Origin: Pseudanabaena sp. UWO311
GTDB taxonomy: Bacteria; Cyanobacteriota; Cyanobacteriia; Pseudanabaenales; Pseudanabaenaceae
Length of the DNA: 64,000 nt
Direction: 5' to 3'
NCBI RefSeq assembly: GCF_006937785.1
Contig: NZ_SJEE01000002.1
Span: 186,001-250,000 of the forward strand
Shown here in pieces: positions 36,006 to 45,814 of this stretch. The notes beneath the pieces were generated by a model that saw only the letters and a program-made list of their open reading frames with translations, made no database searches and was not told the DNA's origin. Within the stretch, counting starts at the first letter, position 1. Each line of letters starts with the position of its first letter. The position numbers were made by a program, and so were the translations under genes.

Positions 36006-36989
36006 TTAATACAACCGATCTAAAACGTAGTTGGTTAAGCCAATCAAAGACTGTTTGGGTGCAGAAGATGGTAGCCACTCGATCGCTACTAGTGCGGACT
36101 TAACATGACTCTTAGCTAATTCACGCGATCGCGCAATGCCTTCACTGTTATGAACTAGTTCTAAAGCTTTTTCCAAATCGCCCACCTCGCTAAACTCGCG
36201 ATCGATTAGACCGCGTAACTGAGGATGCTCCTCTAATGCAAATAAGACAGGCGCAGTCAAATTACCCTGCTTAAGATCAGAACCAGCAGGTTTGCCAAGA
36301 GTTTCCGTCGAACTAGTGAAGTCGAGAATGTCATCGACAACTTGAAACGCGATGCCGAAATGTTTACCGAAATTAAATAACTGTTCAGCTTGTACTTGAC
36401 TTACTCCGCTAAGTACGCCCGCAGCCTTAGCACTACCCGCCATTAATGATGCCGTTTTATAAAAACTCTTTTCGAGGTAATCTTCTAACGTCAAATCCCC
36501 ATCAAATGCAGTAAGACTCTGACGAATTTCACCTTCTGCAAAATCAGTAATTACCTTCGATAAGAGCTTGACAACTTCAAGATCGTCTAAATTGGCAAGA
36601 TACCAAGATGCTTGTGCAAACAGGAAATCACCTGCAAGTACAGCAATACGATTGCCAAAGCTATTGTTTACTGTGGGCATTCCGCGCCGTAGATCAGCGG
36701 AGTCAATCACATCGTCATGTACCAAGCTGGCTGTATGAATCATCTCCGTGATTTCAGCGAGACGGCGATGACGTGAGGTGATATCGCGATCGCTCATCGT
36801 CGCTCTTGATACCAACAAGACCAATGCGGGGCGCATACTCTTGCCCTTAGCTTCAAATAAATGCTCAGCCGCAGCATACAAAATTGGATGTCTTGCTCCT
36901 ACCAACTGCTTCAAATTATCCGTTAGCATACGCAAGTCATCTTTGACTGGTGCAAAAAGTTCGGTGACAGAAGTAGTTGGAAGGCTCAT
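36006..36989 (-). CDS. sds: all-trans polyprenyl (solanesyl) diphosphate synthase
   Basis: 327 residues. First aspartate-rich motif LVHDDVIDSADLRRG (about 90-105), second FQVVDDILDFT (about 215-225). The family makes C45 or similar prenyl chains; in cyanobacteria the product is used for the plastoquinone side chain. GGPS (CrtE) is the alternative but has a different chain-length region. ATG start. Confidence 0.88.
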   Translation of the reverse strand: MSLPTTSVTELFAPVKDDLRMLTDNLKQLVGARHPILYAAAEHLFEAKGKSMRPALVLLVSRATMSDRDITSRHRRLAEITEMIHTASLVHDDVIDSADLRRGMPTVNNSFGNRIAVLAGDFLFAQASWYLANLDDLEVVKLLSKVITDFAEGEIRQSLTAFDGDLTLEDYLEKSFYKTASLMAGSAKAAGVLSGVSQVQAEQLFNFGKHFGIAFQVVDDILDFTSSTETLGKPAGSDLKQGNLTAPVLFALEEHPQLRGLIDREFSEVGDLEKALELVHNSEGIARSRELAKSHVKSALVAIEWLPSSAPKQSLIGLTNYVLDRLY

Positions 36990-37277
36990 GCGAATAAACC
37001 AGTTTTAAATCAATTTTTACATATCTTCATATATTGTATGAGAATGTTGCAAGAGTTGAAGACTGACTTAGCTAGTTTTCGTAGTTAACATGGTTTAGAA
37101 GACTGCTAATAGCTGCTACTCTATACCTACTACTCCTTTAGCCAGAAATTTTTTGAGATCCACATATATAGCAATAATAAGAGTAAATACACCCTATCTT
37201 CCGCACTGAATATGTATCATGATGATATATATTATTTAACAAATCGTAATCCAATCACATAGATGGAATTTTGACTA

Positions 37278-38021
37278 ATGATGCCTAGGCTGCTCCTGAT
37301 CGATGATGATCCGATAATCTCTGAAATGGTTACGCTGAACCTCGAACATGCTGGCTATCAAGTCAGTCAAGCGAGTGATGGCATTAAAGGACAAGCACTT
37401 GCCATTCAGTTGATGCCAGACATGATCATCCTTGACTTGATGCTGCCAAGGGTAGATGGGTTTACGGTTTGTCAAAGACTGCGTCGTGATGAGCGCACTA
37501 AAGAGATTCCTGTAATGATGCTCACAGCTATGGGGCAAACCCAAGACAAAGTCGAAGGGTTTAACGCAGGTGCAGATGATTATTTGACTAAGCCTTTTGA
37601 ACTTGAAGAAATGCTGGCACGAGTGCGTGCTTTATTGCGACGTACTAATCGAATTATTGACACAGCTAAGCATGGCGAAATTTTGATTTTCGGTTCATTA
37701 ACACTTGTGCCTGAGCGCTTTGAGGCGATTTGGTTTAATAAAACCGTCAAGTTAACTCATCTAGAGTTTGAGCTGTTGCATTGCCTGTTGCAACGTCATG
37801 GTCAGACTGTATCACCAAGCGAAATCCTCAAAGAGGTTTGGGGCTATGAGCCTGATGATGATATCGAAACTATTCGTGTGCATATCCGCCACTTGCGAAC
37901 CAAGCTAGAGCCAGACCCACGCCATCCTAAATATATTAAGACGGTATATGGTGCGGGTTACTGCTTAGAGCTTCCCCATGATAACGATACTAATCAAGTT
38001 GAAGGCGAGATCGCTGAATAA
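37278..38021 (+). CDS. rpaA: response regulator RpaA
   Basis: 247 residues. Receiver with DDD pocket, Asp53 ([13 protein letters not shown]), and Lys in TKPF; OmpR-type winged helix with [24 protein letters not shown]. The long match [26 protein letters not shown] and GYCLELP is what I recall for cyanobacterial RpaA, the clock output and phycobilisome-association regulator. A second ATG lies at 37281. No kinase adjacent; SasA acts on it in other strains. Confidence 0.92.
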   Translation: MMPRLLLIDDDPIISEMVTLNLEHAGYQVSQASDGIKGQALAIQLMPDMIILDLMLPRVDGFTVCQRLRRDERTKEIPVMMLTAMGQTQDKVEGFNAGADDYLTKPFELEEMLARVRALLRRTNRIIDTAKHGEILIFGSLTLVPERFEAIWFNKTVKLTHLEFELLHCLLQRHGQTVSPSEILKEVWGYEPDDDIETIRVHIRHLRTKLEPDPRHPKYIKTVYGAGYCLELPHDNDTNQVEGEIAE

Positions 38022-38067
38022 CTATCACCCAAGAAATTGCTTTGCTCGTTATTTGTGATTAAAAAAG

Positions 38068-38106
38068 GAAAAACAGGAAAGGCATAAAATGTCTTCCCTG
38101 TTTTTT
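38068..38106 (+). terminator. rpaA terminator
   Basis: AAAAACAGG-AAAGGCATAAAATGTCTT-CCTGTTTTT. Confidence 0.65.
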
Positions 38107-38244
38107 TGTGACGAGATTGGCAATTTCTAGAAAAATTTTTAAATTCTATAGGCTCAAGTGTTAGGCAACACATTGCTTGTGATACTTTACCTTCCAAAAT
38201 AGAAAAGTGAGGATTTTCTTTGGAAAGATAGATTATTAAGGGCT

Positions 38245-40581
38245 ATGCAGAAAAAATCAGTGTCTAGGGGTCTCAAAGCTTTTTGCTTATTATCAATAGT
38301 ATGCGTAAACGGAATAATTGTTACAGAAGCGTTTAGCCAAACTAATCCATTTCCATTTGATGCTCAACTTCGCTATAACGGTAGTGGTGCAGGAATAGAT
38401 GGCAATACTAGTGTTGAGTTACGTATTCCTCTTAATCAAACACCAGATAATTTTTTCTATCTCAATCCTCAAATCCGAGTCTTTAATAATGGGCGCATTG
38501 GCTCTAATCTTGCAGTTGGCTATCGATCGCTAAATGACGTTGCCAAATATGTATTAGGCGGTTACTTTGCCTACGACAATCGTGATACGGGATCGCAATT
38601 TTTTCAGCAAATTTCCGCAGGTTTAGAGTTTTTTGCAGAATCTTGGGATATGCGCCTCAATACCTATCTTCCAGTGGGTAAGACTAATACACAACTAAGC
38701 GAAACTATCCTGAACTCTGGCAGTTTTCAGGGCACCCAGTTTTTGATCGATCGCGATCGGCGTTTTGATGCGGCTATGAGTGGTGTGGAGTTAGAAGCTG
38801 GCACGATCATCACTACTGGCGATGCAGGATATCTCCGCCCCTATGTCGGGACTTACTATTACACAGCTACCAATAGTGTCGGAGCTTTGGGGATTAAAGG
38901 TGGTTTGGGATACTATGGCGATCTCATCAATGCTGGTTTATCGATTCAGAACGATCGCATTTTCGGCACGAGTATTCTTTTTAATATTGGTATTAATTTC
39001 TCCAACCGTCCAGCGCGAGGAGTAAATCCGCCAACGCTTCTGGAACGCATGAACGAACCAATTTCGCGTAATAGTTCTGTCCTAGTCGAAAATCAAACGG
39101 TGCGCGATCAACTCGTCGCAATTAATCCTCTAACTGGTCAGCCTTATAGTTTCTTTATTGTTGCCAATAACACTACAGGCTTATCTGGCAACCCTAATGT
39201 GGTGTCTTTTTCTAACTTTTCGACGGCTCTTGCTAATGCAAGCGCTGCTGGGGCAAATGGAATTGTGTATGCTTATACCCCAACAGGCTCTACAGCACCA
39301 ACTTTAGCTGGATTTACAATTCCTGATGGTGTAAAAGTCTTCTCTAGTGCGCCATCTGTATTGCCTCTGTCATATTTAGCTGGCTCTGGAGGTGCGAATT
39401 TGCCCAATATTCCTTTGCCAGCTAACACGGGTGTTTATCCCATCGTCAGTGATACAGTCACTTTAGCATCAGGGTCTAATCAAGCTCTATCTGGCTTTAG
39501 CATCAATAAAAATGTGGCTACTGGTGCAAATGCTGGCATTATTGGCAACAATAATGTGAATGCCTTGATCGCCAATAACAGGGTCAACATTACGGCTCCT
39601 AGCAGCACACCAGTGGGTAATTCGGGGCGAGGTATTGTCTTGATAGGTGCTAGTGGCAATACCAATGTTTCGGACAACCAAGTTAACAATGCGATCGCTG
39701 AAGGAATTCGTCTCGACAATGTCAGTGGTACTGCTGCGATTACTGGTAACACAGTCACTAACACAATTCAGCCCAATGTCCAAACACAGGTAGAAGCAGG
39801 CATTCTGGTCAGGAACAATACAGGGAATGTCAATCTCACGATCGCCAACAACATCGTCAGAGACAATACTGCCACCGCAGGCGTTGTCGAAATTGACGGG
39901 ATTGAGTTTAGTCTCTGTCGTGTCTATCCAGACTTAGCAGGTTGTGCTACTACGACTACTGCGACTGTCAACATCACAGGCAACATTATCCGAAATATTA
40001 CAGGTGCAACCGATGGAGCCGATGGCATTGATATCAATTTAGGCAATAATGCAAACGCCACGCTGACAATTAGCAACAATACCATTGATAACATCGTGAA
40101 CAAAGGCATTAGCTTTGGTGCTGTTGATGGTTCTATTGGTACAACAACGATCGCTAATAACAACATTAGCAATGTCGGTGGTGCAGCAATTCAGGTGCGT
40201 GTGGGAGAAACGGCAGTTGGAGGACAGTCGTCTGTTCGCGCGGCGGTATTGAATAATAAAGTTACAAACACCAATACACAAGTTGGTGTAGATGATGCAT
40301 CTATGATTATTAGATCGCAAAATGCTGCTTCGCTCTGCGTCAGGTTTGAAGGAAATACCTTAAACAATCCCACCTCTAGTCTTGATTATCTATTCCGCAG
40401 ACAAAGTACATCAGCATCAGGATTGCAACTAGCAGGACTAACCACAGCGATCGCTGTGGCTAACCCCAGTCCAACATTGGTAACTGAGTTAACAGCTAGA
40501 GGAAATACAGGCACAGCAAGTAAATATAGAGTTCAAAATAATACAGTGCAAGTTCCCACTGCGGCTTGTACATTTCCTTAA
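38245..40581 (+). CDS. inverse-autotransporter barrel with parallel beta-helix passenger
   Basis: 778 residues. A signal-like N-terminus ends around EAFSQT. Residues about 35-260 are rich in alternating aromatic beta strands (FAYDNRDTGSQFFQQISAGLEF, LRPYVGTYYYT, GGLGYYGDLINAGLSIQ) like the intimin/invasin-type inverse autotransporter barrel. Residues about 420-720 are a right-handed beta-helix with many NNxV/NNxI ladders (ANNRV, SDNQV, TGNTV, ANNIV, SNNTI, ANNNI). It is likely a surface protein, possibly an adhesin; that role is inferred. Confidence 0.78.
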   Translation: MQKKSVSRGLKAFCLLSIVCVNGIIVTEAFSQTNPFPFDAQLRYNGSGAGIDGNTSVELRIPLNQTPDNFFYLNPQIRVFNNGRIGSNLAVGYRSLNDVAKYVLGGYFAYDNRDTGSQFFQQISAGLEFFAESWDMRLNTYLPVGKTNTQLSETILNSGSFQGTQFLIDRDRRFDAAMSGVELEAGTIITTGDAGYLRPYVGTYYYTATNSVGALGIKGGLGYYGDLINAGLSIQNDRIFGTSILFNIGINFSNRPARGVNPPTLLERMNEPISRNSSVLVENQTVRDQLVAINPLTGQPYSFFIVANNTTGLSGNPNVVSFSNFSTALANASAAGANGIVYAYTPTGSTAPTLAGFTIPDGVKVFSSAPSVLPLSYLAGSGGANLPNIPLPANTGVYPIVSDTVTLASGSNQALSGFSINKNVATGANAGIIGNNNVNALIANNRVNITAPSSTPVGNSGRGIVLIGASGNTNVSDNQVNNAIAEGIRLDNVSGTAAITGNTVTNTIQPNVQTQVEAGILVRNNTGNVNLTIANNIVRDNTATAGVVEIDGIEFSLCRVYPDLAGCATTTTATVNITGNIIRNITGATDGADGIDINLGNNANATLTISNNTIDNIVNKGISFGAVDGSIGTTTIANNNISNVGGAAIQVRVGETAVGGQSSVRAAVLNNKVTNTNTQVGVDDASMIIRSQNAASLCVRFEGNTLNNPTSSLDYLFRRQSTSASGLQLAGLTTAIAVANPSPTLVTELTARGNTGTASKYRVQNNTVQVPTAACTFP

Positions 40582-40626
40582 AGATTAAAAAGATACTCAC
40601 TGTGTGAGTTTCTTTTTAATCTTTAA
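40578..40626 (+). terminator. terminator of the autotransporter gene
   Basis: TTAAAGATTAAAAAGA...TCTTTTTAATCTTTAA with core ACTCACTGTGTGAGT; overlaps the stop codon. Confidence 0.75.
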
Positions 40627-40628
40627 GC

Positions 40629-40744
40629 ATATAGTTGCAGTCACTTGTCTTAGGACAAATCAAAACCCAAGAATTGATTGGCGGCGCATCGCGCCGCCAA
40701 TCAATTCTTGGGTTTTACGTCCTAGTACATTGGCAACAGCTATA
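40629..40744 (+). repeat. family B palindromic element, copy B3
   Basis: Left end ATAGTTGCAGTCACTTG, right end GGCAACAGCTATA. Stem AAAACCCAAGAATTGATTGGCGGCGC, loop ATC. TGATTGG differs from B1 and B2 on both arms. Confidence 0.8.
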
Positions 40745-40808
40745 GTTTGTAAAAACTGCTGCTTTAGCGATCGCGCTCATCATCAAAGTTAGCGATCGCG
40801 CTAATAAC

Positions 40809-40841
40809 AAAAAAGAAACCCGCTTTGCAGGTTTCTTTTTT
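40809..40841 (+). terminator. hairpin with T tract in the glgA upstream gap
   Basis: AAAAAAGAAACC-CGCTTTGCA-GGTTTCTTTTTT, about 95 bases before glgA. Confidence 0.6.
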
Positions 40842-40934
40842 ATACAAAGCGTAGCTTGAAAAAAATTGCTGCTTTAGCGATCGCTCTATGCATGAAAATA
40901 GTGAGAGCCTGAAATACGAGTACTGAATCAACGA

Positions 40935-42311
40935 ATGAAAATTTTATTTGCGGCGGCTGAAGTTGCTCCTCTTGCCAAAGTTGGCGGCATGGGAGATGTA
41001 GTGGGCGCACTCCCTCCGATTCTCAAGAAAATGGGACATGATGTGCGGATCATCATGCCTTACTACGGCGTTATTCCAGACAAGCTCAAGGAAAAGCCTG
41101 AATGGAAATGGAAAGGCTATGCCATGTTTCAGGAATTTGATATTTTTGAGACAGTGTTACCAGGTACAGATGTCCCCTTGTATTTAATGGGGCATGGCTC
41201 ATTTATTCCTGCCCGCGTTTATGGTGGGGAAGATGAAGATTGGCGGTTCACCATGTTTGCCAATGCCGTTGCGGAATTTGCATGGAACTATTGGAAACCG
41301 AACATTATTCATTGCCATGATTGGCATACAGGCATGATTCCTGTGTGGATGCATCAAGTCTCGGATATTGGAACTGTATTCACGATTCATAATCTTGCTT
41401 ATCAGGGGCCTTGGAAATGGTTTTTGGACAAAATCACTTGGACTCCTTGGTACATGGATGCTCATAACACTATGGCAGCAGGGATCAAATATGCCGATCG
41501 CGTGAACACTGTATCTCCTACCTATGCTCAGCAAATTTGTACACCCACCTATGGGGAAGGTTTAGAAGGTATTCTTTCTTTCTTGAAACCTTGGGGGATT
41601 TTAAATGGTATCGATACGGAATTAGAAAATCCTGCTACTGATTCTGCCTTGGTGCAAAACTACTCTGTCGAAACCCTTGACGATCGCATGGCAAATAAGA
41701 TTGCTTTGCAAAAAGAGTTAGGACTAACCGTAAATCCTGCGACTTTCTTGATCGGTATGGTCGGTCGTTTGGTAGAGCAGAAGGGCATTGATTTGTTACT
41801 GCAAACCTTAGAACGTTTTTTAGCATATACAGATGCTCAGTTTGTGGTCTTAGGTACAGGCGATCGTTATTACGAATCGCAACTATGGCAAATTGCTGCC
41901 CGCTACCCCGGTCGCATGTCAGCGCAAATTTTGTTTAACTCAGCGCTTTCCCATCGTGTTTATGCTGGTTCAGATGCCTTTTTGATGCCAAGTCGTTTTG
42001 AACCATGTGGACTGAGTCAACTAATTTCATTGCGCTATGGTTGTGTACCTATTGTCCGCCGTACTGGTGGATTAGTGGATACAGTGTCATTTCATGATCC
42101 AATTGGTCAGACAGGTACAGGCTTTAGTTTTGATCGTTACGAGCCGCTGGATATGTACACCTGCATGGTACGTGCATGGGAAAGTTATCGCTATACTGAT
42201 GCATGGCGCTTGTTGCAACAACGCGGCATGAGCAATAACTTCAGTTGGCAAGCTTCCGCCGAAAAGTATGTGCAGCTCTATCGCTCGATTCCTGGCTTAG
42301 ATAATGCCTAA
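40935..42311 (+). CDS. glgA: glycogen synthase (ADP-glucose, GT5)
   Basis: 458 residues. The ADP-glucose-binding loop is KVGGMGDVVGALP, and the C-terminal half has VGRLVEQKGIDLLLQ and RFEPCGLSQLISLRYG. It elongates alpha-1,4-glucan from ADP-glucose. Cyanobacteria often carry two isoforms; the position here does not show which. ATG start, normal length. Confidence 0.95.
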   Translation: MKILFAAAEVAPLAKVGGMGDVVGALPPILKKMGHDVRIIMPYYGVIPDKLKEKPEWKWKGYAMFQEFDIFETVLPGTDVPLYLMGHGSFIPARVYGGEDEDWRFTMFANAVAEFAWNYWKPNIIHCHDWHTGMIPVWMHQVSDIGTVFTIHNLAYQGPWKWFLDKITWTPWYMDAHNTMAAGIKYADRVNTVSPTYAQQICTPTYGEGLEGILSFLKPWGILNGIDTELENPATDSALVQNYSVETLDDRMANKIALQKELGLTVNPATFLIGMVGRLVEQKGIDLLLQTLERFLAYTDAQFVVLGTGDRYYESQLWQIAARYPGRMSAQILFNSALSHRVYAGSDAFLMPSRFEPCGLSQLISLRYGCVPIVRRTGGLVDTVSFHDPIGQTGTGFSFDRYEPLDMYTCMVRAWESYRYTDAWRLLQQRGMSNNFSWQASAEKYVQLYRSIPGLDNA

Positions 42312-42319
42312 ATCCTCAT

Positions 42320-42353
42320 AAAGAAATACGCGCGAATCGCGCCGTATTTCTTT
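42320..42353 (+). terminator. glgA terminator
   Basis: AAAGAAATACGCGC-GAATC-GCGCCGTATTTCTTT with one mismatch. Confidence 0.7.
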
Positions 42354-42355
42354 AG

Positions 42356-42454
42356 TACCAAAGCACAAAATGGCATAGCCATTTTGTGCTTTCAAACCCT
42401 TACTGGGTTTGGAGTTTAATTCATAAAAGTATTTTCACACTTTTGCGAATTGGT
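42356..42454 (+). repeat. family A palindromic element, copy A5
   Basis: Starts TACCAAAGCACAAAATGGC, ends GCGAATTGGTT. GCACAAAATGG pairs with CCATTTTGTGC: the A-to-G change in one arm is matched by a T-to-C change in the other. Flanks TAG and TAA almost match. Confidence 0.7.
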
Positions 42455-42530
42455 TTAATTTGCTTGCAAATCATTCAAAGCACTGTGAGAATTACATTTA
42501 CAGCATTTCGATCAAAAGAACTACAAATCG

Positions 42531-43406
42531 ATGCGTCAGTTTCCTGTTATCCTAATTCCCCCAGAAGTGCAGCGCATCGCTCAGTCCAAGCCCGCTACAC
42601 CTAAGCTTAGTCCACCACCAAGACTAACTTCCTCTGAGCAGCCACAGCCTATTAATATTCAAGAAGCGATCGCATTAAGCTTTGGTTTAATATTCATCGT
42701 AGCGTTAGTAACTACCTTTGCCAAAGAGTTAGGAATCATGCTACTGATAGTCGGAACGGTGGCACTTGTGCTGCGGATCAGATATCAGTTTCTTACCTAC
42801 AAAAAACGCTACCAAAGTTATCAAAACACTCTCCAAAACTATTTCAAAAAGCTTGAAACTTATTCCCGCGAGGAAGTTGGACATGAGCAAAAACTAGCGA
42901 TCGCCCATTCTCCAGAGCGTATCCTTGAGTTTCGGCATCAGCAATTTAAAAAATTTTTTGCAAAGATACCTGCCATCGAAAATGCGATCGCCGTAACTAA
43001 AATAAAGTCTCCAGATCGTGATCAATCAGCTATCGATGATTTCGGAATCACTCTTCAGCAACATTTGTCAGGGACAATCTATCAAGGCATAAAGCTTTAC
43101 ATTCCTAGTGTTAATCAGGATTGGCTGCCGACACTGACTTATATCGATCCAGTTCTCAATGTCCATATTGCGATCGAGATTATTGGAGATTCAGAAAGTG
43201 CGGCAAATCTCATGCAAAAGGATCTTAGCGATCGCTTTTTAGTAGATTCAGGATGGATTATGATCAAGTTCTCGCAGAAACAAATTTTACAAAGCTCAGC
43301 CCAGTGCTGTAAAGAGTTTGCCAAATTACTTGATCGCTTAAGTCTTGATCCATCAGTCCTACCAAACTTTGAGTCTATTCCTGATTTAGCTCCAGTAAAA
43401 ATATAA
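42531..43406 (+). CDS. membrane protein with degenerate nuclease-like C-terminal domain
   Basis: 291 residues. Proline-rich start, then one long or two short membrane segments (about 45-82), a basic coiled segment, and a C-terminal domain (about 160-275). The latter, TYIDPVLNVHIAIEI ... GWIMIKFSQKQIL...CC, resembles restriction-endonuclease-fold proteins that normally read PD...IDIEIDEP; the catalytic aspartate position is Thr here. The next gene starts directly after its stop codon, so the two are translationally coupled. Function unknown. Confidence 0.6.
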   Translation: MRQFPVILIPPEVQRIAQSKPATPKLSPPPRLTSSEQPQPINIQEAIALSFGLIFIVALVTTFAKELGIMLLIVGTVALVLRIRYQFLTYKKRYQSYQNTLQNYFKKLETYSREEVGHEQKLAIAHSPERILEFRHQQFKKFFAKIPAIENAIAVTKIKSPDRDQSAIDDFGITLQQHLSGTIYQGIKLYIPSVNQDWLPTLTYIDPVLNVHIAIEIIGDSESAANLMQKDLSDRFLVDSGWIMIKFSQKQILQSSAQCCKEFAKLLDRLSLDPSVLPNFESIPDLAPVKI

Positions 43407-44078
43407 ATGGTCAGACAAACAAATATTCTTGATATGGTAAAGTGGCGGGATCTTCCAAACTACAAGGTTGGGAATACCCTTATACCTTCTCCACCCCAAG
43501 CTATGTCTTTGATTGCTGTACTTGATAGAATCATGAATTGGATGCTCACAAACCAACCAAATTATGCTGAATCATTTCTTCCTGGATTAAGTAGGCAGGA
43601 GATTGATTCTATTTGTGAGGTAATTCCAGGTTGTTTGTCCGAAGATATTTGTCAACTATATCAATGGAGAAATGGAACAAATGAAGAATATTGGAGATGG
43701 ATGTTGAATTTTCACTTGCATTACCAACCACTTCAAGAGGTCGTAATGGATATTCTGGAAACTGAAGATGATACATACACGTTTGACGGAAAACATCTCT
43801 TCCCTTTTTTTCAAGAAGAAAAGACTTATTATTGTTCATTGATATCCGAAGAATTCAGCGAATCTTCTGTGATAGTTGATTTATACGCTGGAGGAGGAAT
43901 GGATGTAGTTCTAGCTTTTAATAGCCTTACCGCCATGCTTGAGGTGTTAGCAGAAGGATTGGAGACTGAAGTGCTTTTCTTGAATGATAAAGGTTGTGTT
44001 GGTTACGGAGAAAACAGAAATAATTTTCGGGAACTTTTTTATAAGTATAATTCATCCGATATTGAGTTTTTTCTCTAA
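43407..44078 (+). CDS. SMI1/KNR4-type protein
   Basis: 223 residues. The central SMI1/KNR4 motif is LPGLSRQEIDSICEVIPGCLSEDICQLYQWRNGTN (described by span, about 64-98), followed by HLFPFF and a C-terminal DVVLAFNSLTAMLEVL. In bacteria this fold often serves as the immunity protein of polymorphic toxins. ATG immediately abuts the upstream stop codon; an internal ATG before SLIAVL is possible. The neighbour could be the partner, but that is inference. Confidence 0.8.
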   Translation: MVRQTNILDMVKWRDLPNYKVGNTLIPSPPQAMSLIAVLDRIMNWMLTNQPNYAESFLPGLSRQEIDSICEVIPGCLSEDICQLYQWRNGTNEEYWRWMLNFHLHYQPLQEVVMDILETEDDTYTFDGKHLFPFFQEEKTYYCSLISEEFSESSVIVDLYAGGGMDVVLAFNSLTAMLEVLAEGLETEVLFLNDKGCVGYGENRNNFRELFYKYNSSDIEFFL

Positions 44079-44157
44079 ATGACTGCGATTTCAATATCCA
44101 TTTGATCCTTATATCTTTCTATCCAGCAATCACTTTTAGATTTTCGTGATTGTAAAT

Positions 44158-44219
44158 GCGATCGCAGATTTTGAGATGATACTTTAGGCGATCGGGAATG
44201 TCTTGTTTGAGAGCGATCG
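44158..44219. repeat. 62-bp direct repeat, left copy
   Basis: Matches 45815-45876 at 58 of 62 positions by eye. It is bounded by HIP1-like GCGATCG at both ends and contains GGAATGTCTTGTTTGAGAG. Together the copies flank the Rpn and second SMI1 genes. Confidence 0.75.
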
Positions 44220-44264
44220 CTTTCTAGTAATGAGTAGGCGATCGGTAAATGATAGAATCCCAAA

Positions 44265-45095
44265 ATGATCGATAATATTTGCAAATTCTTAGCCGAAAGC
44301 TTTTCCAGAGACTTCGCCAGTTGGATATTGGGCGAAGCGATCCCCCTAACCAAAATCGAACCATCGGAACTCTCAGTCGAACCAATTCGCGCCGACTCCG
44401 TGATATTTCTCGAATCAACCAAAATTATTCTGCATATCGAATTTCAGACCGAACCAAATAAAAATATCCCCTTCCGCATGGCAGACTATCGACTGCGACT
44501 ATATCGTAAATTCCCAGAAAGACAAATACATCAAGTCGTTATCTACCTCACCCCCAGTCAATCTCCCCTAGTCCATGAAACGACCTTTAGTATTGGAGCG
44601 CTAAACCATGAATTTAACGTCATCAGACTATGGGAACAGCCCACAGAAATATTTCAGCAATACCAAGGACTCTTTCCCTTCGCTGTACTAACAAAAACCG
44701 AAAACCCCACAGAAACCCTAAGACAAGTTGCCAAACAAATCGAAAATATTACCGATAAACAAGTACAAAGCAACGTCGCCGCATCGACAGCTATAATATC
44801 GGGTATAGCCCTAAATAAAGAAATCATCCAAAGACTTTTAAGGAGCGAAATCATGAAAGAATCAGTTATTTATCAAGAAATTCTACTAGAAGGCAAGGCT
44901 GAAGGCAAGGCTGAAGGTATAGCTGAAACAGCGAATCAGATAGCGCTAAACATGATGCGTTCCAACATTTCTGTAGAATTAATTGCCCAATTTACAGGAC
45001 TAACTCTCAAACAAATCCAAAAGCTACAAAAACTTTCAGCCAAAAAAGCTCAACCACCAAAATCATCAAAAACAAAGCGATCGCCAAAAGCTTAA
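44265..45095 (+). CDS. Rpn family (recombination-promoting nuclease/putative transposase) protein
   Basis: 276 residues. PD-(D/E)XK-type core with RADSVIFLES, IILHIEFQTEP and FRMADYRLRLYRKFP (about 40-85), followed by a helical region with the short repeat EGKAEGKAEGIAE typical of Rpn and related families, and a Lys-rich tail. Such proteins are abundant in cyanobacteria; RpnA of E. coli nicks DNA and promotes recombination. No partner transposase is seen. Confidence 0.82.
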   Translation: MIDNICKFLAESFSRDFASWILGEAIPLTKIEPSELSVEPIRADSVIFLESTKIILHIEFQTEPNKNIPFRMADYRLRLYRKFPERQIHQVVIYLTPSQSPLVHETTFSIGALNHEFNVIRLWEQPTEIFQQYQGLFPFAVLTKTENPTETLRQVAKQIENITDKQVQSNVAASTAIISGIALNKEIIQRLLRSEIMKESVIYQEILLEGKAEGKAEGIAETANQIALNMMRSNISVELIAQFTGLTLKQIQKLQKLSAKKAQPPKSSKTKRSPKA

Positions 45096-45244
45096 TTATC
45101 AAACCGATAAAACTGCACCGATAATCTCAAAAGTGATGACAGATTCCTTCATCATTGGATGGTGTGACGACTACCTATACTTGGGATGGGCTTTGTTGAT
45201 AGGAGACCCATTTACCATAATTTCACAGGAGTGTAGTAAGCATC

Positions 45245-45688
45245 ATGGGAATACAACAACTGCTAGAAGAAATTTATACCATCGTTAGCGAGATAATGCC
45301 CGAAACTGCCAACTCCTTACAGACAGGGTTAAGTAGAGATGCGATCAAGGCGATAATTGAACCTTTGCCATTTGATTTGCCAGAAGATTTCTATAAACTT
45401 TATGAGTGGCGAAATGGCTCAAATACATTTGAAGATAATTTTTTCCCCTATCATACATTTTTACCACTCGAAAACTCTGTTAATAGTTACTTTGAACTTA
45501 GAGAAGGTGAATTTGCTAAATGGATAAATTGGCCGCCCAATTGGTTCCCTTTCCTCAAATTTGATGCCAAACTATACCTTTTTCTTGATGTAGAGAGAAA
45601 CACCATCCGCGAATATTTTGCAGAATTAGGTACAAAGAGCACAAGATTGATGTTTGACAATCTAAGAGACATGCTTTCTTACTATTAG
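45245..45688 (+). CDS. SMI1/KNR4-type protein, second copy
   Basis: 147 residues. The motif LQTGLSRDAIKAIIEPLPFDLPEDFYKLYEWRNGSN parallels the upstream SMI1 gene (span about 27-62), and the end STRLMFDNLRDMLSYY matches the family. No toxin lies beside it, so it may be an orphan immunity protein. ATG start after CACAGGAGTG, which contains AGGAG. Confidence 0.82.
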   Translation: MGIQQLLEEIYTIVSEIMPETANSLQTGLSRDAIKAIIEPLPFDLPEDFYKLYEWRNGSNTFEDNFFPYHTFLPLENSVNSYFELREGEFAKWINWPPNWFPFLKFDAKLYLFLDVERNTIREYFAELGTKSTRLMFDNLRDMLSYY

Positions 45689-45814
45689 TTTGCTTATGAG
45701 AGCGAAATATTCTATGTTGATCAGTATGGGTTCTTATTGAAAAAAGAAGACGATTAGTAGCAATTTATTCACAAGTCCCAGCAAGTAGCGTAGCGATCGC
45801 TTTTTCATTTGATA

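Larger units (their letters stand above)
40582..40934. other. gap between autotransporter gene and glgA
   Basis: Holds terminator, family B copy B3, a second hairpin at 40809-40841, and a direct repeat (CTGCTTTAGCGATCGC at about 40758 and 40870). No gene seen. Confidence 0.7.
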
